Source: DASRDZ01 sp035569495 (GTDB lineage Bacteria > Chloroflexota > Dormibacteria > Aeolococcales > Aeolococcaceae). Taken from it: a stretch of DNA of 64,000 nt. Below are positions 1-9,174 of the stretch, piece by piece. Under the pieces are notes generated by a model. That model saw only the letters and a list, made by a program, of their open reading frames with translations. It was not told the DNA's origin and did not search any database. The stretch is from the NCBI GenBank assembly GCA_035569495.1, contig DATMMX010000011.1:62001-126000 (forward strand), written 5' to 3'. A program made the translations under genes and the position numbers. Each line of letters opens with the position of its first letter. The first letter of the stretch is position 1.

Positions 1-48
1 CAGCCGGTCGTCCTGCGCAGTGCGCTGCCGCAGGGCATTCTGCCTTAA
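1..48 (+). CDS. Possible C-terminal tail of an upstream gene
   Basis: One frame is open from base 1 to a TAA at 46-48 and encodes 15 residues ending GILP. It is followed immediately by a strong bidirectional hairpin that also serves glnA on the other strand, the layout expected for two convergent genes sharing a terminator. Fifteen residues are too few to assign a family and the frame could be open by chance. Confidence 0.25.
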   Translation, partial: QPVVLRSALPQGILP

Positions 49-52
49 ACGC

Positions 53-85
53 AAAAGGGGGCCGGAGGATCGCTCCGGCCCCCTT
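53..85. terminator. Bidirectional intrinsic terminator downstream of glnA
   Basis: A 13-bp perfect stem (55-67 with 73-85) closes a 5-nt loop. On the minus strand the stem runs into TTTT, so it terminates glnA, whose stop codon lies 15 nt away. The plus strand side has only TT, so termination in that direction would be weaker. Confidence 0.85.
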
Positions 86-100
86 CCTGACGACCGACGA

Positions 101-1549
<1,449 letters not shown>

Positions 1550-1691
1550 GCGCTTCTCCTGTCGCCTTGTGGTGCGCGCCCCCGGTCAGGTCGGGCGATG
1601 GGCACGCGTGGTCGCGGTCGTCGGGGCAAGGGTAGGAGGCCGGTGGGTCGGCCTGCCATGGACGGCGCGCCCGAAGGGTCGATGGTCGATC

Positions 1692-1708
1692 TTGTGCGTG
1701 GCGCACAG
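1692..1708. promoter_or_regulatory. Nitrogen-regulon palindrome upstream of glnA
   Basis: TTGTGCGTGGCGCACAG. On the coding (minus) strand it reads TGTGCGCCACGCAC followed by AAGATCG. The 14-nt core recurs with one Y position upstream of amtB and the second glutamine synthetase, and the AAGATCG flank is shared with the amtB copy. It ends about 143 bp before the glnA start. This is a candidate binding site, and the regulator is not proven. Confidence 0.7.
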
Positions 1709-1809
1709 GGCGCGGCGGGAGCCCGCATGCTGACCTGTGGTGCGGCGCGCACACAGAAGAACAGAGAGCCCGCCTCTCTTGACCGGTCCGGCGACCGAGG
1801 ACCGCCTGG

Positions 1810-2103
1810 CTAGGCGGTGGGGAGCGGCTTCAACTCAAGGAGCCGGGAGCGCGTCCCCTCCTTGTCCTTGAAGTAGTCCCGGTTGATCTCGGTGTAGACC
1901 GCCCACTGGTCGGGGACGTCCTCCTCGGCGAAGATGGCGTCCACCGGACAGGGATCCACACAGGCCCCGCAGTCGATGCACTCGTCGGGGTCGATGAACA
2001 GCATGCGGTCCTCGTCGGCACCGATGATGCAGTCGACCGGGCACACCTCGACGCAGGACTTGTCCTTGACGTCGACGCAGGTCTCGGCAATCACGTAGGT
2101 CAT
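1810..2103 (-). CDS. fdxA: Ferredoxin, 7Fe (FdxA-type)
   Basis: Small soluble electron carrier of 97 residues. The first cluster region shows CVDVKDKSC then VCPVDC, and the second shows CIDCGACVDPCPVDAI, the pattern of actinobacterial ferredoxins with one [3Fe-4S] and one [4Fe-4S] cluster. The DVPDQWAVYTEINRDYF tail is also typical of FdxA. It is upstream of glnA on the same strand but separated from it by 260 bp that contain the nitrogen palindrome. A likely partner in the window is the 2-oxoglutarate:ferredoxin oxidoreductase at 12.9-15.7 kb; that pairing is inferred. A TAGACT box lies 10 nt before the ATG, so the transcript is nearly leaderless. Confidence 0.93.
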   Translation of the reverse strand: MTYVIAETCVDVKDKSCVEVCPVDCIIGADEDRMLFIDPDECIDCGACVDPCPVDAIFAEEDVPDQWAVYTEINRDYFKDKEGTRSRLLELKPLPTA

Positions 2104-2113
2104 GGCGGCTGGG

Positions 2114-2119
2114 AGTCTA
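2114..2119 (-). promoter_or_regulatory. -10 element for fdxA (near-leaderless)
   Basis: TAGACT on the minus strand, 10 nt before the fdxA ATG, with no Shine-Dalgarno between them. It sits back to back with the TAGACT of the divergent gene starting at 2167. Confidence 0.5.
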
Positions 2120-2152
2120 GCAAGCGCACCAGCGGACCTGATCAGACCGGCC

Positions 2153-2158
2153 TAGACT
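2153..2158 (+). promoter_or_regulatory. -10 element for the gene at 2167 (leaderless)
   Basis: TAGACT followed by 8 nt and the ATG at 2167. No Shine-Dalgarno is present. The -35 region is not recognisable. Confidence 0.5.
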
Positions 2159-2166
2159 TTCGCTAC

Positions 2167-2739
2167 ATGAACATGCTCGAGGCGCTCGACCGCGCCGCGG
2201 AAGGGTTCTCCCGGCGGCTCCACGCCGCCACCGACAGCGACTGGACCAGGCCCACGCCGTGCACCGAGTGGGACGTCCGGGCGCTGGTGCTGCACGTGGT
2301 CGGCGGCGACCACATGACCGTGGCCCTGCTCGACGGGGCGACCAGTGAGGAGTCGATGGTGGCGGCTCAGGCGGCCGCGGCGGCTGCCGGAGAGCTGCGG
2401 GCCGCGTTCGACGAGAGTGTGGCGGCCCAGCGCGCCGCATTCGCGCGGCCGGGGGCGCTGGACGGGGTCGTGCACCATGTCGTCGGCGACGTTCCGGGGC
2501 GGATGCTGCTGGGATTCCGGCTGTCGGACATGCTGATCCACTCGTGGGATCTGGCCAGGGGGTTGGGGGTGGATGAGGCGCTCGATCCGGAGGTGGTCGA
2601 GCTGGTGTGGGGGTTTTCGGAGCCGCTCAGCGCGGGGTTGAAGAGGAGTGGGAGGTTTGGGGAGGGGGCGAGCGGGGAGCTCGGGGAAGAGGCGTCGCTG
2701 CAGGACAGGTTGCTGGACTTGCATGGGCGGCGGCCGTGA
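2167..2739 (+). CDS. DinB/maleylpyruvate isomerase-like protein (TIGR03086-type)
   Basis: A 190-residue cytoplasmic protein of the DinB-like four-helix fold. The N-terminal half has the signature TPCTEWDVRALVLHVVGGD, where the histidine aligns with the first metal ligand. A second segment, RLSDMLIHSWDLARG, supplies the other conserved His and Asp. The family is thought to bind a divalent metal and some members are thiol-dependent isomerases or transferases; the substrate here is unknown. The last third uses many GGG, TTG and GTT codons compared with the GC-ending codons of its neighbours. A leaderless start at the ATG (2167) is likely; a second ATG at 2173 is possible. Confidence 0.8.
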   Translation: MNMLEALDRAAEGFSRRLHAATDSDWTRPTPCTEWDVRALVLHVVGGDHMTVALLDGATSEESMVAAQAAAAAAGELRAAFDESVAAQRAAFARPGALDGVVHHVVGDVPGRMLLGFRLSDMLIHSWDLARGLGVDEALDPEVVELVWGFSEPLSAGLKRSGRFGEGASGELGEEASLQDRLLDLHGRRP

Positions 2740-2808
2740 GGACGGCAACGGGAACCAAAGTTCTTTGGGGAAGCGGCGGCAACGGGAACGGGTTGCGCTT
2801 GAAATAGA

Positions 2809-2850
2809 GACGCCCCGCCGGGGACCGGGGAGGGTCCCAGACGGGGCGCC
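2809..2850 (-). terminator. Terminator of the amtB-glnB operon
   Basis: Two nested perfect stems: CGCCCCG (2811-2817) with CGGGGCG (2842-2848), and inside it GGGACC (2821-2826) with GGTCCC (2833-2838). On the minus strand the hairpin is followed by TCTCTATTTC, a weak U-rich tail. It starts about 20 nt after the glnB stop. Confidence 0.7.
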
Positions 2851-2870
2851 TTGTCGTCGCGAAGCGGGGC

Positions 2871-3239
2871 CTAGTGCCCCCAGTGCTCCGGCACGCGGTG
2901 CTGGACGATCTCGTCGCCCTTCTCACCGGTGCGGATGCGGATGGCCTCGTCCACCGGCATGACGAAGATCTTGCCGTCGCCCACCTCGCCGGTGCGAGCC
3001 GACTTGATGATGGCCTCGACGACCCCGTCGACCCGCGTCGCCGGGATCACGGCCTCGACCTTCACCTTGCGCTGCAGGGAGATGTTCGCCCTGGCCCCGC
3101 GGTACACCTCGGTGTAGCCGCGCTGCGCGCCGCAGCCGACCACCTCGGTGACGGTCAGGCCGGAGATGCCCAGGGCGTCGAGTGCGTCCTGCACGGCCTG
3201 CAGGCGGTCGGGACGGATGATCGCCTCGACCTTCTTCAT
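2871..3239 (-). CDS. glnB: PII nitrogen regulatory protein
   Basis: Trimeric signal protein that reads ATP/ADP and 2-oxoglutarate and blocks the ammonium channel. The 122 residues start with MKKVEAIIRP and contain the T-loop region (about 37-58), the B-loop RTGEVGDGKIFV and the C-terminal VDEAIRIRTGEKGDE. The T-loop keeps Tyr46 but has Ala at position 51, where uridylylated or adenylylated PII proteins have Tyr. Control is therefore probably by ligand binding alone. Its ATG overlaps the amtB stop (ATGA), so the two are translationally coupled, the standard glnK-amtB pairing but with amtB first. Confidence 0.95.
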   Translation of the reverse strand: MKKVEAIIRPDRLQAVQDALDALGISGLTVTEVVGCGAQRGYTEVYRGARANISLQRKVKVEAVIPATRVDGVVEAIIKSARTGEVGDGKIFVMPVDEAIRIRTGEKGDEIVQHRVPEHWGH

Positions 3240-4720
3240 GCGGGTCCCTCCACGGGCCGGGTTGCGGTCGTCAGCGTCCTCGCGGGCTCGGCGACTGCGT
3301 CAGGATGGATGTAGGCACCACCTGGCACCGGCATGAACTGTTCGGGGTATCCCCACATGCCGTGCTCGCTGATGTCAAGCCCGTCGATCTCGTGGCGTTC
3401 GCTGACCCGCAGGCCGACGGTCTTCTTGATGATCCAGAACAGCGCGAAGCTGAGCGTGAACACGGTCACGAAGCAGACCAGGACCGAGAGGGCCTGGACG
3501 CCGAGCTGGTGCGGGCCGGCGCCGTACGCCAGTCCGCCCTGGCCGACGCCGTTGAACTTGGCCAGCGCGGGATCGGCGAAGAAGCCGAGCGAGAGCGTGC
3601 CCCAGATGCCCGCCAGACCGTGGGCGCTGAGGGCGCCGACCGGGTCGTCGAGCACCTTGTCGATGAGCAGCACGCCGTAGACCACGATCACACCGGCGAC
3701 GGCGCCGATGACCAGCGCGGCCCAGGGTTCGACGTAGCCCGAGGGTGCGGTGATGGCGACCAGCGCCGCGATGGCGCCGTTGCCGATCATGCCGACGTCC
3801 AGGGTGCGCTGGGCGAACCAGATGGCGCCCATGGCCGCGATGGCGCCCGCCGCAGCCGCCAGGTTGGTGGTGATGACGACGTCGGCGAAGTGCAGGTTGG
3901 TGGCGTTCAGAGTCGAGCCGGGGTTGAAGCCGAACCAGCCGAACCACAGGATGATGACGCCGAGCTGGGCCAGCGGCATGTTGTGGCCAGGAATGGCATT
4001 TGGCTTCTTGTCCCTGCCGTACTTGCCGATCCTCGGCCCGAGCAGGAGCAGGCCGGCGAAGCCCGCGGTGGCGCCGGTGAGGTGGACGACGGTGCTGCCC
4101 GCGAAGTCCTGGCCTCCCAGCGACATCAGCCAGCCGCCGCCGAACAGCCAGTGGCTGATCATCGGGTAGATGAAGCCGGAGAAGGGAATCGCGAAGAGGA
4201 TGTAGACGATGAACTTGGTCCGCTCCAGCATCGTCCCCCACACGATCGCCAGCGAGACCGCGCAGAAGACGAACTCGAAGAACCACTGCGCCGCCGCCGG
4301 GATGGTGCCCGAGTCGAGCACGGTGCCGAGGTGGGTTCCGGGGTGGAACGTGGGCAGGAAGCCGGAGTGCCCGAGCACTTGTCCGATCCAGCCGGTCGAC
4401 GCGCCGAAGGCGATGGCGAAGCCGACGAACCAGTACATCACCGACGAGATGCTCAGGTTGACGATGACCTTGCCGACCACGGTGCCGACGTTCTTCATCC
4501 GGCTGAAGCCGACTTCGAGCATGGCGAAGCCGGCCTGCATGAACATGACCAGCAGCGCGGCGACGATCACCCACACGGTGTCGGCGGCGACGCCGGCGGC
4601 TTGCGTGGCCGTCTTGTCATCGGCAGTCTGGGCAAGCACGGTCAGAGGGAGGGCGGCGGCCAGCCCTCCCAGCGCCAGTCCCAGCTTGATGCGAGTTCGT
4701 CCTACCACGGTCACCTCCAT
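3236..4720 (-). CDS. amtB: Ammonium transporter (Amt/MEP)
   Basis: Inner-membrane trimeric ammonium channel of 494 residues. A cleavable signal-like segment (LGGLAAALPLTVLAQ) is followed by about eleven membrane helices. Both pore histidines are recognisable, in VVHLTGATAGF and SAHGLAGIWGT, and the Amt signature WFGWFGFNPGS is present. The cytoplasmic tail after the last helix is long (about 50 residues) and is where PII would dock. The start is either this ATG or the GTG at 4708, which has GGAGG just upstream; the latter is attractive. The nitrogen palindrome lies 132-148 bp upstream of the ATG. The gene is followed by coupled glnB and a terminator. Confidence 0.96.
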   Translation of the reverse strand: MEVTVVGRTRIKLGLALGGLAAALPLTVLAQTADDKTATQAAGVAADTVWVIVAALLVMFMQAGFAMLEVGFSRMKNVGTVVGKVIVNLSISSVMYWFVGFAIAFGASTGWIGQVLGHSGFLPTFHPGTHLGTVLDSGTIPAAAQWFFEFVFCAVSLAIVWGTMLERTKFIVYILFAIPFSGFIYPMISHWLFGGGWLMSLGGQDFAGSTVVHLTGATAGFAGLLLLGPRIGKYGRDKKPNAIPGHNMPLAQLGVIILWFGWFGFNPGSTLNATNLHFADVVITTNLAAAAGAIAAMGAIWFAQRTLDVGMIGNGAIAALVAITAPSGYVEPWAALVIGAVAGVIVVYGVLLIDKVLDDPVGALSAHGLAGIWGTLSLGFFADPALAKFNGVGQGGLAYGAGPHQLGVQALSVLVCFVTVFTLSFALFWIIKKTVGLRVSERHEIDGLDISEHGMWGYPEQFMPVPGGAYIHPDAVAEPARTLTTATRPVEGPA

Positions 4721-4851
4721 GCACGGATCAGCGGTGCGCGGTGCACAGGTCGTTTCCTGTTTGGCACGGTCCCGCGCAGCGTCGTCCGAGTCTCGGGGCA
4801 GGCGGGGGTGGAAACCTTCGCCGTGGTCGCACGAATTGCATGTCTGCGATC

Positions 4852-4868
4852 TTGTGCGTGACGCACAA
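4852..4868. promoter_or_regulatory. Nitrogen-regulon palindrome upstream of amtB
   Basis: TTGTGCGTGACGCACAA, a perfect palindrome with 8-bp arms and one central base. It lies 132 bp before amtB on the minus strand and 81 bp before the zinc-ribbon gene on the plus strand, so it could control both. It is the most symmetric of the three copies in the window. Confidence 0.75.
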
Positions 4869-4948
4869 AATCCCGACTGCTGCGCGTCGCGGCGGGGGGA
4901 CCTGTGGGAGGATGGGTGCCCTCGTTCACAACCATGGAGGCGGGCGCC

Positions 4949-5185
4949 ATGAGCTGCAGGCCGCTGGACACGGCTTTCAAGTGCTACGGGTGCGAGGAGA
5001 ACCTGGCGCGCCAGGTCGAGATGAACCTGCACCACGGCGTGATGGTGGCCGCCGGCGGTTTCCAGGTGGCGGCCCTGCATCCGCCGCCCCAGCTGGAACC
5101 GGCTCAGGCTGCGAAGGCCAAACACGTTCGGGCGGTGTGTCCCAACGGACACGCCAACCTCTTCTACGTGGAGCCGCACCCGTGA
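4949..5185 (+). CDS. Small Cys-rich (zinc-ribbon-like) protein
   Basis: A 78-residue protein of unknown function. It has CYGC near residues 12-15 and CPNGH near residues 63-67, a spacing compatible with one structural zinc site. GGAGG lies 9 nt before this ATG; an earlier in-frame ATG at 4934 overlaps that Shine-Dalgarno and is less likely. The stop overlaps the GTG start of the next gene (GTGA), so the pair is coupled. Its position directly beside the nitrogen palindrome suggests, but does not show, a link to nitrogen status. Confidence 0.6.
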   Translation: MSCRPLDTAFKCYGCEENLARQVEMNLHHGVMVAAGGFQVAALHPPPQLEPAQAAKAKHVRAVCPNGHANLFYVEPHP

Positions 5186-5940
5186 GCGCCGCGCCGCCCT
5201 TCCCGCCGCCGCCCGCGGCCGGTTCGAGCTTCCCGCCCACGCATCAGATGTACCTCGATGCGGCCAAGACGCTGACGCCCGACAAGTCGCTGCAGAACAT
5301 CGGCACCAGCGCCAAGCAGCTGATCGCCGGCGTCGCCACGGTCAGCACGGTGCTCGGTGGCCTCGGGCTGATCAAGGCCGACGGTCTGCGCGGCCCGTGG
5401 TGGGCCTACGCCGTGCCCATCGTGCTGACCGTGGCCAGCGTCGTGCTCGCCTTCCTGGCCACAGGGATCCACCGGACCAGCGTCAACTTCGACGTCGTCG
5501 AGGACATCGAATCCTTCTTCGACCGCGAGATCAGGCTGCGCGCCATCTTCGTCCAGGTCGGGACGGTGTGCTTCCTCGCCGCCCTGGTCTGGGCGGGCCT
5601 GGTCAGCGCCTGGTGGGGCGCCAAGCCGTCGCCGGTGTCGCCGCTGGTGCACACCACCTGGTCGGGCTCCGGCGCCGCTGCCAAGCTGAACGTCACCGCC
5701 CAGGTCAGCGACGCCAAGCCCGGCGGCATCGCCACCATGACCGTCACCGGCACGCGCAACGGCGGCACCGTTACCTTGCTCACCACCCAGGCGACCGTGG
5801 ACAGCACCGGCAGCGCATCGTTCAACGACGACATCAGCGACGTCGCCGGCGTGAGCAGCGCCCAGGTGAGGGTCGACGCCGGGTCGGCTGTGACCACCAC
5901 GCGCAGCCTGCCGTCGCCGAGCGCGAGCCCGACCCCCTGA
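5182..5940 (+). CDS. Membrane protein with exported Ser/Thr-rich domain
   Basis: A 252-residue protein of unknown family. After a Pro-rich start there are three hydrophobic segments: about residues 45-65 (IAGVATVSTVLGGLGLI), 73-95 (AYAVPIVLTVASVVLAFLA) and 120-145 (VGTVCFLAALVWAGLVSAW). The last 95 residues form a beta-rich region (VTAQVSDAKPGGIATMTVTG) ending in a Pro/Ser tail and are probably outside the cell. The GTG start overlaps the stop of the preceding zinc-ribbon gene. It converges on the PucR gene with a single base between the two stop codons, leaving no room for a terminator. Confidence 0.65.
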   Translation: MSAAPPFPPPPAAGSSFPPTHQMYLDAAKTLTPDKSLQNIGTSAKQLIAGVATVSTVLGGLGLIKADGLRGPWWAYAVPIVLTVASVVLAFLATGIHRTSVNFDVVEDIESFFDREIRLRAIFVQVGTVCFLAALVWAGLVSAWWGAKPSPVSPLVHTTWSGSGAAAKLNVTAQVSDAKPGGIATMTVTGTRNGGTVTLLTTQATVDSTGSASFNDDISDVAGVSSAQVRVDAGSAVTTTRSLPSPSASPTP

Positions 5941-5941
5941 C

Positions 5942-7639
5942 CTAGCGCCGCGCGGCCGCCGCTGACGCCCGGGTGGCGGGCGCCTTGCCGTTGCCCGCCG
6001 GCCCATCCCCCTCCCCCGATGCCTGCAGCACCTCGCGCACCCGCAGGCAGAGGTGGAGGTTGAGCCGCACCTCGGGGTCGTCGAGGCGGAGGTGGCCGAT
6101 CTCCTCGATGCGCCGCAGGCGGTAGAGCACGGTGTTGCGGTGCAGGTGGAGCAGCGCGGCCATCTCGGTCGGCGAGCCGTGGCAGCGGAAGAAGGCCTCC
6201 AGGGTCAGCATCAGCCCGGCGCCGGTGCGTTTGTCGTACTCCAGCAGCGAGCGGACCTGGTCGTCGTAGAAGTCGCGCAGCTCGGCGTGGCCCTGGAGCG
6301 CGTAGAGCAGGCGGTAGAGGCCCAGCTCGGCGAAGCCGATCACCCGGCCGGGGCCGAACAGTCGCGTGCCCATGGTCAGCGCCTGGTCGGCCTCGCGGTA
6401 GGAGGCGCGCACCCCGCCGATCCCCGGCTTGGGACGGCCGACGCCGACCGACACCTGGTCGCTGCCCACCGCGCCGCTGCACTCCATGCGCAGGTCGGAG
6501 GCGAGGCGGCGCAGCGCGGCCACCTCGACCGGGTCGTGCTGCGGCACCACCGCGGCCAGGGCCCCGCCGCGCACTGTGCACAGCGCACCAGGCGCGCGCC
6601 GCTTGATCCACCCGTGCCCGCCGAGCAGAAGTTGGTGGCGGATGCGCGAGGACGGGTCGCCGGCGCCGTCGACGCGAGCGAGCAAGACAACGGTGCCGCG
6701 GTCGAGTTCGAAGCCGAGCCGCTCGGCGCGCTCACGGACCACGTCCTCCGAGGAGTACGTCCCCGCCAGCAAGGATTCGACGAACTCGCCCTCCAGCTCG
6801 TCGCGGGCGCTGCGCACGGCGCGCTCGCGGTCGAGCTCGATGGCGCAGGCACTGGCGGCACGGGCGACGGCGAGGCGGGCCACCTGGTCGAGCCCCGCCT
6901 CGGGGGCGATCACCGAGATCAGGCCGCCGATGCCGTCGCGCACCGGGACGGGCGAGGTCAGCCGGGCCAGCCCGCCGGAGCCCAGCTTGAACTCGTGCAC
7001 CGGCGGGTCGGAGGCGAGCAGGGTGACGCTCTCCGCCCAGCGCCGCACCGGCGCGTGGTCGCGCTCCAGGCCCTCCAGCACCGCGGGAACCTGGGCGCCC
7101 TCGGAGACGTGGCGCACCTTGCCGTCGAGGTCCTGCCAGGAGACGGCGTGGCCGGTGATCTCGGCGAGTCGCTCGACGATGGCGGGCATGCCCGCACCGG
7201 CCAGCGCCAGCTCCATGAGCTGGGTGTGCAGCTCCTGCTGGCGTTCGTGCAGCAGGGTGCGCTGTTCGAGGATGAAGCGGACCACGCGCTGCTGCACGTC
7301 GTTGGCGTGCGACGACTCGGGGAGGCGGAGCAGCGGCATCAGCAGCGTGTCGGCGAGGGCGATGCTGTTGGCGGGCACGTCGCCGATCACCGCCATGCCG
7401 ACGCCGCCGTGGTCGGCGAAGCTCTGCATCACCTGGGTGAGGTCGAGGCGCTCGTCGAGCAGCTTGATGCTCTTCACCGGCACGAAGGCCATCTCGCCGC
7501 CCTTGACGGACTCGAAGGCGGGTGGCCGGGTGCGCAGCGCGGTGGCCCACTCGACGCGGCGTTCCAGGCCCGCGCCGCCACCGAGCAGCTCGGTGTTGGG
7601 CGGCAGCGCGCCGCGCCAGATGTCCTTGACGGTGATCAC
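5942..7639 (-). CDS. PucR/CdaR-family transcriptional regulator
   Basis: A 565-residue DNA-binding regulator. The N-terminal PucR domain (about 1-125, starting MITVKDIW) is followed by a linker with a GAF-like stretch (about 150-270) and a GGDEF-like CdaR domain. The C-terminal helix-turn-helix (about 475-545) carries the family signature HLHRNTVLYRLRRIEEI. PucR proteins commonly sense purine or nitrogen metabolites. The gene starts 21 bp after the second glutamine synthetase on the same strand and is probably co-transcribed with it. It is the only DNA-binding protein in the nitrogen island and so the first candidate for binding the three palindromes. That is inference from position. Confidence 0.88.
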   Translation of the reverse strand: MITVKDIWRGALPPNTELLGGGAGLERRVEWATALRTRPPAFESVKGGEMAFVPVKSIKLLDERLDLTQVMQSFADHGGVGMAVIGDVPANSIALADTLLMPLLRLPESSHANDVQQRVVRFILEQRTLLHERQQELHTQLMELALAGAGMPAIVERLAEITGHAVSWQDLDGKVRHVSEGAQVPAVLEGLERDHAPVRRWAESVTLLASDPPVHEFKLGSGGLARLTSPVPVRDGIGGLISVIAPEAGLDQVARLAVARAASACAIELDRERAVRSARDELEGEFVESLLAGTYSSEDVVRERAERLGFELDRGTVVLLARVDGAGDPSSRIRHQLLLGGHGWIKRRAPGALCTVRGGALAAVVPQHDPVEVAALRRLASDLRMECSGAVGSDQVSVGVGRPKPGIGGVRASYREADQALTMGTRLFGPGRVIGFAELGLYRLLYALQGHAELRDFYDDQVRSLLEYDKRTGAGLMLTLEAFFRCHGSPTEMAALLHLHRNTVLYRLRRIEEIGHLRLDDPEVRLNLHLCLRVREVLQASGEGDGPAGNGKAPATRASAAAARR

Positions 7640-7660
7640 TGGTGTGCTCTCAGCCCCCGC

Positions 7661-9007
7661 TCACGCCCTTTCGAGGTACTGCGCGACCTCCCACGGGGTC
7701 ACCTGCTGGCGGTACTCGCGCCACTCCACCAGCTTGGCCTCGAGGAAGCGCTCGGCGAGATGGTCGCCCAGCGCGTCGAGGACGACGTCGTCGGCGCGGA
7801 AGGCCTCGATGGCGTCCTTGAGGTTGTCGGGCAGCACGCCGACGTTGCGGCGCTCCAGCTCCACGTCGTCGAATCCGTAGAGCGCCTCCTCGACCGGCGG
7901 CGGCAGCGGCAGGCGGCGCTCGATGCCGTCGAGACCGCAGCGCAGCATCACCGCGTAGGCGAGGTAGGGGTTGCACGACGGGTCGGGGCTGCGCAGCTCG
8001 ATGCGCGTCGCCTCCGAACGGGCGACGTGGGGAACGCGCACCAGCGCGCCGCGGTTGGTCCGCGCCCAGCTGACGAACACCGGCGCCTCGAAGCCGCGCA
8101 CCAGGCGCTTGTAGGAGTTGACCAGGGGCGCGGTCACCAGGCACATGCCGGCGGCGTGGTGGAGCTGTCCGGCGATGAAGTGCTTGGCGACGTCGCTGAG
8201 GCCGTACTCGTCGCGTGGATCGGCGAAGGCGTTGCCGCCACCGGCCACCTCGGCGAGGCTCTGGTGGACGTGCATGCCGCTGCCGTTGACGTCGCGGAAC
8301 GGCTTGGGCATGAAGCTGGCCAGCAGTCCGGCCTGCTGGGCCACGGCTTTCAGCGTGTAGCGGAAGGTGACCACGTCGTCGGCCGACTTGAGCGCGGGCG
8401 CGGCGCTGAAGTCGATCTCGTGCTGTCCGCCGGCGACCTCGTGGTGCACGGTGTTGACCTCGATGCCCAGCGCCTGCAGCGAGGAGACCATCGCCTGCCG
8501 GACGGTGACCGACTGGTCGGTCGAGAAGTCGAAGTAGCCGGCGCGGTCGTTGGGCAGCGGCTCGACGCCGCCGTCGGCGCCGCGGCGGAGCAGGAAGAAC
8601 TCGATCTCGGGGCCGCAGCGGTAGTCGAAGCCCAGCGCCCGGGCCTGGTCGGTGATGCGCCGCAGCGCGCCGCGGGGGTCGCCGGGGTACTCCTCGCCGT
8701 CGGGGGTGTGCGCCCAGCAGATGATCCGGGCGGTGGGCGGGGTGCCCGCCCAGGGGAGCAGGCGGTAGGTCTCCAGGTCGGGCATGAGGTACATGTCCGA
8801 CTCGGCGGTGCGGGCCACCGACTCGACGCTCGACCCGTCGAACCAGGTGCCGTGCTCGATGGTGTCGGGCAGGTCCTCGGCCGGGATGGTGACCGTCTTC
8901 ACCGCGCCCATGACGTCGGTGAACTGGAGGTCGATGTAGCGCACGCCCGCCTCTTGGGCGCGCCGCAGCACGTCGGCGGCGAGGCTCTGCTCGATGCGGC
9001 TGACCAT
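7661..9007 (-). CDS. Second glutamine synthetase-family protein, GSI-alpha-like
   Basis: A 448-residue glutamine synthetase, shorter than GlnA because it lacks the beta-type insertion. It keeps FDGSSVESVAR, the metal-binding GPEIEFFLL, the NGSGMHVHQS nucleotide-site motif and ELRSPDPSCNPYLAY. It could make glutamine or belong to the related gamma-glutamyl ligases acting on amines; sequence alone does not decide. The ATG at 9007 (MVSRIEQ) is preferred over a start at 9064, which would lie inside the palindrome. The gene precedes the PucR regulator by 21 bp, and the palindrome ends 41 bp upstream. Confidence 0.9.
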   Translation of the reverse strand: MVSRIEQSLAADVLRRAQEAGVRYIDLQFTDVMGAVKTVTIPAEDLPDTIEHGTWFDGSSVESVARTAESDMYLMPDLETYRLLPWAGTPPTARIICWAHTPDGEEYPGDPRGALRRITDQARALGFDYRCGPEIEFFLLRRGADGGVEPLPNDRAGYFDFSTDQSVTVRQAMVSSLQALGIEVNTVHHEVAGGQHEIDFSAAPALKSADDVVTFRYTLKAVAQQAGLLASFMPKPFRDVNGSGMHVHQSLAEVAGGGNAFADPRDEYGLSDVAKHFIAGQLHHAAGMCLVTAPLVNSYKRLVRGFEAPVFVSWARTNRGALVRVPHVARSEATRIELRSPDPSCNPYLAYAVMLRCGLDGIERRLPLPPPVEEALYGFDDVELERRNVGVLPDNLKDAIEAFRADDVVLDALGDHLAERFLEAKLVEWREYRQQVTPWEVAQYLERA

Positions 9008-9047
9008 GGCTGATCCGCTCCCTGGGCTGTGACGTGGCGACGCGGCT

Positions 9048-9064
9048 GCGTGCGTGGCGCACAA
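9048..9064. promoter_or_regulatory. Nitrogen-regulon palindrome upstream of the second glutamine synthetase
   Basis: GCGTGCGTGGCGCACAA; the core GTGCGTGGCGCAC is at 9050-9062. A CATACT box on the minus strand (9065-9070) abuts it, so transcription would start inside the palindrome. That position favours repression at this promoter. Only 41 bp separate it from the ATG, unlike the other two copies (about 130-160 bp). Confidence 0.68.
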
Positions 9065-9174
9065 AGTATGACGAGGGATTCATGGTACGGCGCCCGCCCG
9101 GCCCGCGATCTGGAGCGCAGTGACCAACTTGGGGGCGGTCGGCTTGGTGCGCTGCGCCTAAAGCCTTGGGTGGC

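Noticed and set aside
6053..9013. Plus-strand frame of 986 codons
   Set aside because: It lies opposite the PucR regulator and the second glutamine synthetase, with the His/Arg/Val-rich composition of an antisense frame.
9008..9064. Upstream start for the second glutamine synthetase at 9064
   Set aside because: It would add 19 unconserved residues and place the start codon inside the regulatory palindrome; the ATG at 9007 fits the family N-terminus.
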